Assembly (NCBI GenBank): GCA_034439915.1
Contig: JAWXBI010000140.1
Location: 1-18,556, forward strand
Length of the DNA stretch: 18,556 bases
Direction: 5' to 3'
DNA from: JADJLQ01 sp034439915
GTDB lineage: Bacteria; Bacteroidota; Bacteroidia; Chitinophagales; Saprospiraceae
Under the pieces are notes generated by a model. The model was not told the DNA's origin and searched no databases. It was given only the letters and a program-made list of their open reading frames with translations. Positions 7,503-14,514 of this stretch are shown one piece after another; positions within the stretch are counted from its first letter, which is position 1; every line of letters starts with the position of its first letter. The position numbers were made by a program, and so were the translations under genes.

Positions 7503-8303
7503 TTAATGTTTAAAATAAAGTTCGTTAATCAGTATAAATACGCCCATGGTTAAAACAAACCAGCCAAATGCCGGTTTAAGTTTTTGGCCACTGATTCGTT
7601 TGGAAATGGCGATTCCCAAAAACATACCCCCGACAGCGAAGGCGCTGAAGAAGATCAACAATTTCCAATCCAGTACCTGATGTCCCAAATCGCCTGTAAA
7701 ACCAATTAGGGATTTTAACGCGATGATCAGCAAGGAGGTGCCGATGGCCATTTTCATAGGCATTTTAGTAAGCAACACCAGGGCGGGGATGATCAGGAAG
7801 CCTCCACCGGCGCCTACCAATCCAGTCAGGAATCCAACTCCTGTCCCCTCCAGTAAAATGGTTAAGTAAGCCAGCCAGGGTGGTATGGTTTTATCGGATA
7901 ATTTTTCTTTTATCGGTAAAATCATGGATATGGAGGCCAGGATCATGAGCAAGGCAAATACCAGCATGATCATTAACGATTTTGAAATTTCCAGCCCAAC
8001 CAATGAACCCACCGGGTCGGGAATTATAGGGATCAGGTATTTACGGGTTAAATACACGGATATAATACTCGGAAGCCCAAACCAAAAGGCGGTTTTATAA
8101 TCTACCAGTTTTTGTTGTGCATATTGGAGAGCGCCCACCAACGACGTAGTCCCTACGATAAACAAAGAATAACCGGTGGAGAGGATGGGTGAAATACCCA
8201 TGACGTAGACCAATACCGGGACGGTCAATACGGATCCTCCCCCTCCTATCAATCCAAGGGAGAGCCCGATCAACGTTGCCAGAAAATAGCCTTCAAGGTG
8301 CAT
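7503..8303 (-). CDS. TauE/SafE family sulfite (or related anion) exporter
   Basis: The 266-aa inner-membrane protein has about seven to eight hydrophobic segments and the duplicated glycine-rich motifs of the TauE/SafE family: GLIGGGGSVLTVP (17-29) in the first half and GLVGAGGGFLIIPAL (161-175) in the second. Members export sulfite, sulfoacetate and similar anions. It is the second gene of the operon, 20 nt after arsR and before the persulfide dioxygenase, so sulfite export is the most likely job. Length is normal for the family and the N-terminus begins directly at the first membrane segment, which supports the start. Confidence 0.9.
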   Translation of the reverse strand: MHLEGYFLATLIGLSLGLIGGGGSVLTVPVLVYVMGISPILSTGYSLFIVGTTSLVGALQYAQQKLVDYKTAFWFGLPSIISVYLTRKYLIPIIPDPVGSLVGLEISKSLMIMLVFALLMILASISMILPIKEKLSDKTIPPWLAYLTILLEGTGVGFLTGLVGAGGGFLIIPALVLLTKMPMKMAIGTSLLIIALKSLIGFTGDLGHQVLDWKLLIFFSAFAVGGMFLGIAISKRISGQKLKPAFGWFVLTMGVFILINELYFKH

Positions 8304-8323
8304 AGGTGGAGATAGGGTTTATA

Positions 8324-8626
8324 TTAACCAATGCAACACAGTTCTAGGCACTTAATGATGTTTTTCATGTTGGGGTAGGCCAGGGAAAAATAGCGGTAGC
8401 GGCCTTGTTTTTCGGCCCGCAAAACACCTTTGTCTTTCATCAGTATAAGGTGTTGCGAAGCAATGGCTTGCTCCAGTCCCAGTCGCTCCTGGATGTCCTG
8501 GACGGTCAATCGTCCGTGTGAATGCAGCAAATCAATAATATCGAGCCGGACCGGATGGGCAATTACGCGCAACATGCCGGCGACGTACTCCAGTTTTTCA
8601 GTCGTTACCCGTTTGGATAGTATCAT
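8324..8626 (-). CDS. ArsR/SmtB-family repressor heading the sulfur operon
   Basis: From ATG 8626 the protein is 100 aa. An upstream in-frame start at 8737 exists but lies before the predicted promoter and operator, so the internal start is preferred. It is a winged helix-turn-helix protein: AHPVRLDIIDLL (23-34), recognition-helix region LGLEQAIASQHLILM (49-63) and wing EKQGRYRYFSL (72-82). The metal-binding ELCVCDL motif of ArsR sensors is missing. Three cysteines sit at the extreme C-terminus (Cys93, Cys97, Cys98). Given the persulfide dioxygenase, TauE and rhodanese genes behind it, a thiol or persulfide sensor analogous to BigR/SqrR is likely, although those use one cysteine near each end of the fold. 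Autorepression through the palindrome just upstream is inferred. Confidence 0.87.
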   Translation of the reverse strand: MILSKRVTTEKLEYVAGMLRVIAHPVRLDIIDLLHSHGRLTVQDIQERLGLEQAIASQHLILMKDKGVLRAEKQGRYRYFSLAYPNMKNIIKCLELCCIG

Positions 8627-8643
8627 ATCGTTATTATTACATG

Positions 8644-8675
8644 CAAATATAGCTATATTACTATGTATTGCGCAA
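8644..8675 (-). promoter_or_regulatory. Bacteroidota-type promoter of the arsR-led sulfur operon
   Basis: Read on the minus strand, TATATTTG (8651-8644) matches the -7 consensus TAnnTTTG exactly. A TTG (8675-8673) lies 21 nt upstream as a -33 element. Transcription would begin close to base 8638, leaving a leader of about 12 nt before ATG 8626. This supports the short arsR start. Confidence 0.6.
8646..8659. promoter_or_regulatory. Perfect 14-nt palindrome, probable ArsR operator
   Basis: AATATAGCTATATT is a perfect inverted repeat with no spacer. It covers most of the -7 element of the arsR promoter, 20 nt before the start codon. Dimeric ArsR proteins bind such AT-rich palindromes and block polymerase, so this is the likely operator of the regulator encoded next to it. 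The binding itself is inferred. Confidence 0.55.
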
Positions 8676-8761
8676 CTATTTTTTTTCCGCCTGGGAATAT
8701 GCTCTGCGACAGATTGATGGGAAGGCATTAAAATCAATAATTTTTCTCCGGATTATTCTAA

Positions 8762-8794
8762 TTTGCAGGATCGAAACGACAACCTTTAATTTTG
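8762..8794 (+). promoter_or_regulatory. Bacteroidota-type promoter of the PycTM-like gene pair
   Basis: TTTG (8762-8765), a 21-nt spacer and TAATTTTG (8787-8794) match the -33 TTTG and -7 TAnnTTTG elements. The spacer equals that of the divergent arsR promoter. The leader to ATG 8829 would be about 28 nt. No copy of the arsR palindrome lies over it, so the pair is probably not controlled by the same repressor. Confidence 0.55.
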
Positions 8795-8828
8795 AATAAA
8801 CCAAAAGTCACATTCACTTTTATTCCGC

Positions 8829-9371
8829 ATGCACAGTATCAAACCCGATCCCGACCAGAATGACAGAAACATCCTGTCAGCCTACGATGAATCTTATGTT
8901 CCCTGGACGGTATATGCCAATCTCCAGTCTTCCATACAATTTGCTGACAACAAAATCAACCTTCTTTTTGTCATTGCCGGTATCATCTTATCCATAGAAA
9001 TCAGCAGTATTGATGACTTCAGCAAAGAAAGCCTGGCATATAAAATAGTATTTGTCTTGCTGCTGCTGACCATGATTCCTTTTTTATATTTCAGCATTAA
9101 AACAGTGGCGGCACACACCAAACACCAACCCGACGTAAAAACCAAAAAGATTTACTTTTTTGGCGATATCCTCAGTATGACGGCCAGTCAATACATCGAA
9201 TCTTTTAAATCGATTCCCCGGCATGAACATTATGATGAACTCTTGCTTCAAATTCACAATCTGAGCCACATCGCCAAAAAAAAGTTTAATAATTATGGGA
9301 AAGCATTATATATGCTCTCGGTCATGATGGGCCTGTTGTTGTTGTTGTTGGTCATCCAGGCATTTTTTTAG
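8829..9371 (+). CDS. PycTM-like (DUF5706) three-TM membrane protein, copy 1
   Basis: The 180-aa protein has a short hydrophilic N-terminus, TM1 at about 43-60, TM2 at about 71-94, a cytoplasmic stretch at 95-155, and TM3 at about 158-178. QSSIQFADNKINLLFVIAG (33-51) matches the FADxKxxxLL core of the PycTM domain, the membrane effector of Pycsar cyclic-nucleotide antiphage systems. Further shared features are IYFFGDI (108-114), followed by a Q/E-Y-I segment, and QIHNLSHIAKKKF (141-153). Known PycTM effectors damage the inner membrane when they sense cCMP or cUMP from a paired cyclase. No cyclase is encoded here. It is followed after a 21-nt gap by a paralogue (about 64% identity over 160 residues by eye). 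The fold family is fairly sure; a defence role is inferred. Confidence 0.75.
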   Translation: MHSIKPDPDQNDRNILSAYDESYVPWTVYANLQSSIQFADNKINLLFVIAGIILSIEISSIDDFSKESLAYKIVFVLLLLTMIPFLYFSIKTVAAHTKHQPDVKTKKIYFFGDILSMTASQYIESFKSIPRHEHYDELLLQIHNLSHIAKKKFNNYGKALYMLSVMMGLLLLLLVIQAFF

Positions 9372-9392
9372 ATTTTATTAAGTCCTTTGGAA

Positions 9393-9965
9393 ATGGAAAA
9401 TATTGACACAAAACCCGAAGACAAAAAAATCAGGACTTATGAACCTTTGTCTCATGCGGAAAGTATTTTTGGAGCTGCAGACGAATCATTTGTTCCCTGG
9501 AATATCTACATGACGTTACAGTCCTCTATTCAATTTGCAGACTATAAAATCAATCTTCTTTTTGTAATTGCAGGTCTTATCTTATCCATAGTCATTGACG
9601 GCGCCTCGGATTTTGACAACGAATCCATTTTTTACAAGATTACTTTTCTGTTGTTTATGATTGTGATGGTGCCATTTATATATTACAGTGTGCTGACCGT
9701 GGCGGCCCATACCAAAAGCCGGCCCGATGTGGTCAGTAAAAAGATCTATTTTTTCGGTGATATCTCAAAAATGGCCACTTCCGAATACATCAAAACCTTT
9801 CGTGCACTGACCCGGCAGGAACATTACGATGAACTGCTGCTACAGATCCATAACCTCAGCCATATCGCTAAAGGTAAATTTTATAATTACGGCAAAGCTT
9901 TGTATTTGTTGTGTGTCCTGATGGGATTGATGATCGTTATGTTTTCAGCTAAAGTTTTCTTTTAA
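9393..9965 (+). CDS. PycTM-like (DUF5706) three-TM membrane protein, copy 2
   Basis: From ATG 9393 the protein is 190 aa; an in-frame TTG at 9387 could add two residues, but ATG is preferred. The layout matches copy 1: a longer charged N-terminus (1-30), SSIQFADYKINLLFVIAG (44-61) in TM1, TM2 at about 81-104, IYFFGDI (118-124), EYI (131-133), EHYDELLLQIHNLSHIAKGK (143-162), and TM3 at about 168-188. Identity is highest in the FAD segment and the HYDELLLQIHNLSHIAK segment, which suggests those are the functional surfaces. The N-termini and the end of TM3 have diverged most. It lies 21 nt after copy 1 and is surely co-transcribed. The pair may form hetero-oligomers; no partner enzyme is adjacent. 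Confidence 0.75.
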   Translation: MENIDTKPEDKKIRTYEPLSHAESIFGAADESFVPWNIYMTLQSSIQFADYKINLLFVIAGLILSIVIDGASDFDNESIFYKITFLLFMIVMVPFIYYSVLTVAAHTKSRPDVVSKKIYFFGDISKMATSEYIKTFRALTRQEHYDELLLQIHNLSHIAKGKFYNYGKALYLLCVLMGLMIVMFSAKVFF

Positions 9966-9991
9966 AAATCTGGCCAAAGACCAACTTAAGT

Positions 9992-12442
9992 TTAGTTTAG
10001 GATGAATACATGGGTGGTCACCCCTTCAATTTTCTTTTTAGAATAAAATAAGGGGAAGTATTGATCTTTTGCCCATAATGGAAACAGATCCCGGTAGTTT
10101 GTATGATTAGGGTCGCCGTTTTGCCCGGGAGTATTGGTGGCCAAGGCCTGATCCCAATCCGCGCAATCCACCAGGATACGGAACGATGCACCCTGGGTTT
10201 GATTATTGCCGTCACCGGTGCTGTTCACGGTATTGGAATTTCCCCCGCGTGGCAGGATCCCCGTATTATATATTTTCTGGTCAACCTCTTTCAAAACGGG
10301 GCTCAAAGCATGGGTCAGTTTAATATGTTTTAATTTTTCATCTCCATACCTCCAATCTTCCATATTTTTTCCCATACTTAAAACCAGATGATCTACACTC
10401 GATTTGAAAGCAGAGGTCAACATTTCATTCCTTTTTTCAACCGGCATAGACCCGTATCGGCCATCGGGTGATAACAACATTTGCAGCATCAGGTGAACGG
10501 ACAACGAATTCAGGTTAATATCATTGTCTTTTATGCTGTCCTTGTTTTCAGGGAGAAATAGTTCAAGTAGATTTTCCTTCAGCTTGCGTTCAGTCAACAC
10601 ATATAAAGCGGCCTGTGATGAAAAAGGGTTTAAAACATAGTCCCAGGTCCTCATCCGCTGTTGATAGAAGGTGTAATACGCATCAGCAAAATCAAGATCC
10701 AGAAGCAATGGAGTCACTTGCCGGGCCGGTAAGGATAGATAATCGGTTTGCAGGGATTTCATTTCGCCAATGGAGAATAACCTGTTTTCCTTCAATACTT
10801 CCCGGATTCTTAATCCCCGGTAAGGATCTGCCCAGGTATATCCTATGCTGGACATTGCCGGGTAATTTTCCGGGGTCAGGTTTTCATTGGCGGTTGCAAT
10901 AAATCCCTGTTTGGGGTTGAATGCCCCTGGCCGCTTATATATAGGGATATAACCCTGCCATTCATTTTTTAGCTCAGCACGAACCGGTACCATGCCCGAA
11001 TGCTGTGGCCTTATCGGTGCTATTCCAACAGCCTGCCATCCGATATTGCCCTTGCGATCAGCCCAAACCATGTTTTCAGCGGGTACAAAAGAATAATTAC
11101 ATGCGTGTTTAAATTCATCCCAATTCCTGGCCTGGTTCATCCTTAGACTGGCGAGGTAAGGGGCACAGCCAGGTTCCAGCCAGGCGCACCTTACGGCATA
11201 AGCTAGGTTCCTCAGCGTATCAATGAATACCACAGGTCCATGTGTTGTATATTGATGGGTCACCCGGTAAGGGGTATGATCATTGACCGCAATGGTATCC
11301 GGGATTTGTTTAAAGTCCAGCCATTGATCCTGATTCTTATATTTATTTTTTTTCAAATCATAGGGATAAACATATAAATCTTCCATATCGGTTTGGAAAA
11401 TAGTCAGACCCCATGCTCCATATTCGTTGTGTCCGATACTTACTCCGGGGAGAATGGGCTCACCGCCACCGATCACGTTCCAGCCTGGTGCTTTGAGGTG
11501 TACCACATATCGCAGAGAAGGAATCGAAATAGCCCGATGTGGGTCATTCGCCATGATGGCATATCCACTTTGAGTTTTGGCACCCGCGATTACCCAGTTG
11601 TTGCTGCCGTCGATGAATTCAGGGGAATACCAACTCATTCCATTGGGAGCAGTTTGGAGAATTTCAAGGTCTGAATCATATCCAAAAGACGAAGGTTTTG
11701 AATCTTCAGGTTTAAACTGTACCGGTTTACGAAAAGCATTATACCATTTTAAAATATCTTCCTTTAGACCCTCTTTGGTGAATAAAGTATCCAGCTTTAA
11801 TCGCGGGGTATGTGGATGATAGTTCATCAAATCGGATACCCGTTCTTCTCCAATCTGTAATATCCATCTTGCTGTTTGAAGCTCGGTTTGCACATTCGCC
11901 AATAAGCCATTATGCCGCGATATCACCACTTCAGGGGTCCAATAGCCTGGGTTGATCCCCAATATACCAAACTCGGGAGGCAATTGTTTTGGGTGTTCCA
12001 GAGCCCATTGGATATAGGCATTGATGCCCTTGACAAAGGACCGGATGATAAGATCTCCGTGGGGATGATAATGTATGAGTTCCTTGTGGATATCCCCGCG
12101 AAACTTAAATAACCGGGCCCCGATATCCCTGTCCAACTCCCGGAAACCTAATATTTCCGCGAGGGTACCGGTAGCTTGCCGACGGAATACTTCAAATTGA
12201 AATAGCCGGTCTTTTGCAGCCTGATAACCCTGAGCAAAAAATAAATCTTGTTCGCTCTGGGCTTCAATGTGGGCTACACCCCAGGCATCGGTATGAATAA
12301 TTACCGGCTTATTTAATCCATTGAGTTTAATAAAGGTTGAATCCGCAGCTGCGAGTTCCTGGTTGTTACCGATCATCAGCAGGGCAATTATCAACAGGTT
12401 CAACGTTGTTGACCAGATTCGGATGTTGGTTTTTTGATTCAT
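9992..12442 (-). CDS. Penicillin acylase family (peptidase S45, Ntn-hydrolase) exported amidase
   Basis: The 816-aa precursor has an N-terminal hydrophobic signal (about 14-24, cleavage probably near AAAD, 31-34). The alpha chain includes WGVAHIEAQSEQDLFFAQGY (54-73) and RLFQFEVFRR (79-88), typical of S45 enzymes. The spacer ends at DGSNNW, where autocatalytic cleavage before Ser280 would expose the N-terminal serine nucleophile of the beta chain. GHNEYGAWGLT (337-347) and a late PGQNGDP segment also fit. Such enzymes hydrolyse amide bonds in the periplasm: penicillins, acyl-homoserine lactones, or other N-acyl compounds. Substrate cannot be told from sequence. Its ATG overlaps the GH127 stop by 4 nt (ATGA), so the two are translationally coupled. 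It converges with the PycTM-like pair with only 26 nt between them. Confidence 0.92.
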   Translation of the reverse strand: MNQKTNIRIWSTTLNLLIIALLMIGNNQELAAADSTFIKLNGLNKPVIIHTDAWGVAHIEAQSEQDLFFAQGYQAAKDRLFQFEVFRRQATGTLAEILGFRELDRDIGARLFKFRGDIHKELIHYHPHGDLIIRSFVKGINAYIQWALEHPKQLPPEFGILGINPGYWTPEVVISRHNGLLANVQTELQTARWILQIGEERVSDLMNYHPHTPRLKLDTLFTKEGLKEDILKWYNAFRKPVQFKPEDSKPSSFGYDSDLEILQTAPNGMSWYSPEFIDGSNNWVIAGAKTQSGYAIMANDPHRAISIPSLRYVVHLKAPGWNVIGGGEPILPGVSIGHNEYGAWGLTIFQTDMEDLYVYPYDLKKNKYKNQDQWLDFKQIPDTIAVNDHTPYRVTHQYTTHGPVVFIDTLRNLAYAVRCAWLEPGCAPYLASLRMNQARNWDEFKHACNYSFVPAENMVWADRKGNIGWQAVGIAPIRPQHSGMVPVRAELKNEWQGYIPIYKRPGAFNPKQGFIATANENLTPENYPAMSSIGYTWADPYRGLRIREVLKENRLFSIGEMKSLQTDYLSLPARQVTPLLLDLDFADAYYTFYQQRMRTWDYVLNPFSSQAALYVLTERKLKENLLELFLPENKDSIKDNDINLNSLSVHLMLQMLLSPDGRYGSMPVEKRNEMLTSAFKSSVDHLVLSMGKNMEDWRYGDEKLKHIKLTHALSPVLKEVDQKIYNTGILPRGGNSNTVNSTGDGNNQTQGASFRILVDCADWDQALATNTPGQNGDPNHTNYRDLFPLWAKDQYFPLFYSKKKIEGVTTHVFILN

Positions 12443-14400
12443 TGTACCCGGATTACATCAAACTTTCTCGGTATCCAAACTCTCATCTCATTTTGACCAC
12501 GATTGGCCCAGTTAAAATAGGGTATAGCAATAAATTTGGATGAAACCTGCTTTACCATATTGGTTTTGGGATCAACCACCAGGGTGGGTACTTTAGTTTC
12601 CAGCGTCATGGTTCCACCCAGGATATCAGGTCTCCAGACCGGAGCCAGCACGGCAAAATCAGGTAGTATGCCATTGAATACTTTTCCCTGATGGTCAGCC
12701 CCTTCAACACAATAGACCAGGGGCCCACGTTGTAATGCAATTTTGTCCTTATTAAACTGGATGCTGTCTGAGACAATTCGCTGCACCGTCATAGGTAATT
12801 CAAGCTTGATTTGATCCCCTCTATTCCAGATCCGGCTGATAACAGCATATCCTTTTTCCACAGTGTATTCCATTTTTTTTCCGTTGATGGAGACCAGGGC
12901 CGGTTGAAACTTGGTATTCAGAAAACGGTAAAGGTTGCCCGGAACAGCCTCTCCTCTTGCCCATCCGGGAATGCGAAGGTGGATGCTGGTTTCTATTGGA
13001 TTTTCATTATTCAAACTAATCAGCACCTTACCTTCATAGGGGTATTTAGTATCGATCTGCACGGGCAATTTTGTTCCCTTTATTTCCAGTGGGGTATTGC
13101 TGCTGATATATTGTTGTATCCAAACGCCTTGATCGGAAGATGAATAAATATAGTTACCCAAAGAGGCCAATAAACGCGCAATATTAGCCGGGCAGCAAGC
13201 CGTACCAAACCAGTCCCTCCGTTTATGCTGGCTATCTGAGGCCAGTACATTGGAATAAAAAAACTGATCCCCGGCAAAGGATATTCCATCTAAAGCGCCG
13301 TTAAATAAACTGCGTTCCAGCACATCCGCATATTTAGCATCACCGGTGAGCGCATTCATTCGTTGATTCCAAAAAACCATGCCTACACTGGCGCAGGTTT
13401 CACAATAGGCCCGATCATTGGGCAGATCATAATCTACGGTAAAGCCTTCATTTCCACCAGAGGCGCCTATCCCGCCGGTAATGTACATATTCCGGTAAAC
13501 CACATCTTCCCAAACCCGTTTCATCGAAGCCAGGTAATCCTGGTTGCCCGTAATAGCGGCCACATCCGCCGCCCCGGTGTAATAGTACATGGCCCTGACG
13601 GCATGTCCTTTGATGTCTTTGACTTTTCGTAAAGGAACATCATCCTGAGCGTATGCGGTGTCTTTCCAATCGTCCCAGGTGTAACCATGCGCATGTCCGT
13701 GCCCCCTTTCCTCAAGCAACCAATCTGCCAGTTCCAGGTATTTTCGTTGGTGCGTGGTATGGTACAGTTTTACCAGGGCCAGTTCAAGCTCCTGATGTCC
13801 GGTAACCCAATGTTTTTTTCCCGGCCCAAACAGGGATGCAAAATGTTCAACATTGGCTATGGCGACATCAAGCAATTTCTTTTTACCGGTAGCATCGTAA
13901 TAGGCTACGGCCGCCTCAATCAGGTGCCCCATATTATAATCTTCGTGCATCGACATATCGGTCCATCGTTTGTCCAGTCCACTGAGGGTATAATAGGTAT
14001 TGAGGTAGCCATCGGGTAGCTGGGCTGCCGCTATTTTGTCAATCCATTCATCTGCTTTTTTTTCCAGATTGGGGTTTTTATTCGTTTTAATCGCGTAAGC
14101 TATAGCCTCCAGTGCCTTAAAAACATCGGAATCATCGTAAAATATGCCTCGGTGTTTGCTCCCGTTTTTTGCGGCGACTGCTTCGAAATTTTTGATTCGA
14201 GGGGTCTTTACTTCGGTCTGATCAATGCAGACCGGTAAAGTAATGGTGGCGATTTTCTCCATCCGGGTAGACCAAAAAGCATCGTGGATTTCCACTTTTG
14301 AAAAATTTACATATTGGAATCCAGCAGGGGTTTGCGCAAAGGTTACTGAAATGAAAAGTAAAGACGCTGCGATTAAGGAAAATGGAGCAAGTTTTTTCAT
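12439..14400 (-). CDS. Exported GH127 beta-L-arabinofuranosidase family glycoside hydrolase
   Basis: The 653-aa protein from ATG 14400 begins with a signal peptide (MKKLAPFSLI to about AQ23). An upstream in-frame ATG at 14463 would put the signal internally and would include a -7 promoter motif, so it is rejected. GH127 (formerly DUF1680) residues are present: Glu318 in GNEGF matches the acid/base Glu322 of HypBA1, exactly 16 residues before Glu334 in YCETC. Glu334, Cys336, Cys402 and Cys403 (GTACCP) match its zinc site, with Cys402 as nucleophile. The alpha-barrel spans about 30-430 and beta-sandwich domains follow. It would remove beta-L-arabinofuranose or a related sugar from plant or algal glycans in the periplasm. 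The gene shares a 4-nt overlap with the acylase gene. Confidence 0.93.
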   Translation of the reverse strand: MKKLAPFSLIAASLLFISVTFAQTPAGFQYVNFSKVEIHDAFWSTRMEKIATITLPVCIDQTEVKTPRIKNFEAVAAKNGSKHRGIFYDDSDVFKALEAIAYAIKTNKNPNLEKKADEWIDKIAAAQLPDGYLNTYYTLSGLDKRWTDMSMHEDYNMGHLIEAAVAYYDATGKKKLLDVAIANVEHFASLFGPGKKHWVTGHQELELALVKLYHTTHQRKYLELADWLLEERGHGHAHGYTWDDWKDTAYAQDDVPLRKVKDIKGHAVRAMYYYTGAADVAAITGNQDYLASMKRVWEDVVYRNMYITGGIGASGGNEGFTVDYDLPNDRAYCETCASVGMVFWNQRMNALTGDAKYADVLERSLFNGALDGISFAGDQFFYSNVLASDSQHKRRDWFGTACCPANIARLLASLGNYIYSSSDQGVWIQQYISSNTPLEIKGTKLPVQIDTKYPYEGKVLISLNNENPIETSIHLRIPGWARGEAVPGNLYRFLNTKFQPALVSINGKKMEYTVEKGYAVISRIWNRGDQIKLELPMTVQRIVSDSIQFNKDKIALQRGPLVYCVEGADHQGKVFNGILPDFAVLAPVWRPDILGGTMTLETKVPTLVVDPKTNMVKQVSSKFIAIPYFNWANRGQNEMRVWIPRKFDVIRVQ

Positions 14401-14426
14401 GCGCGGAATATATAGAAAACAAAATA

Positions 14427-14434
14427 CAAAATTA
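14427..14434 (-). promoter_or_regulatory. Likely -7 element for the GH127-acylase operon
   Basis: On the minus strand the sequence reads TAATTTTG, an exact TAnnTTTG match, about 27 nt before ATG 14400. No clear TTTG -33 element sits 19-23 nt upstream, so this is a partial match. It supports the shorter GH127 start. Confidence 0.4.
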
Positions 14435-14514
14435 AATAGAGGTTGCTTTAGGCGTCCTCGCATAAAGCATGAGTTAGAAATATTTCTTTAGTTTTAACCA
14501 TTGAATACGGCGGT

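Noticed and set aside
8324..8737. Longer ArsR frame starting at 8737
   Set aside because: The extra 37 residues do not look like ArsR and would span the promoter and operator.
9334..9352. TTG repeat tract as a phase-variable microsatellite
   Set aside because: It encodes leucines in a membrane helix and is a triplet repeat, so length changes would not shift the frame.
9966..9991. Bidirectional terminator between the PycTM-like pair and the acylase gene
   Set aside because: No stable hairpin with a T-tract could be found in the 26 nt.
12439..14463. Longer GH127 frame starting at 14463
   Set aside because: It would put the signal peptide inside the protein and include a -7 promoter motif; ATG 14400 gives a normal signal peptide.
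14476..14487. Palindrome AGAAATATTTCT between the divergent GH127 and beta-helix genes as an operator
   Set aside because: It is short and AT-rich, with no regulator gene nearby and no second copy seen; chance is likely.
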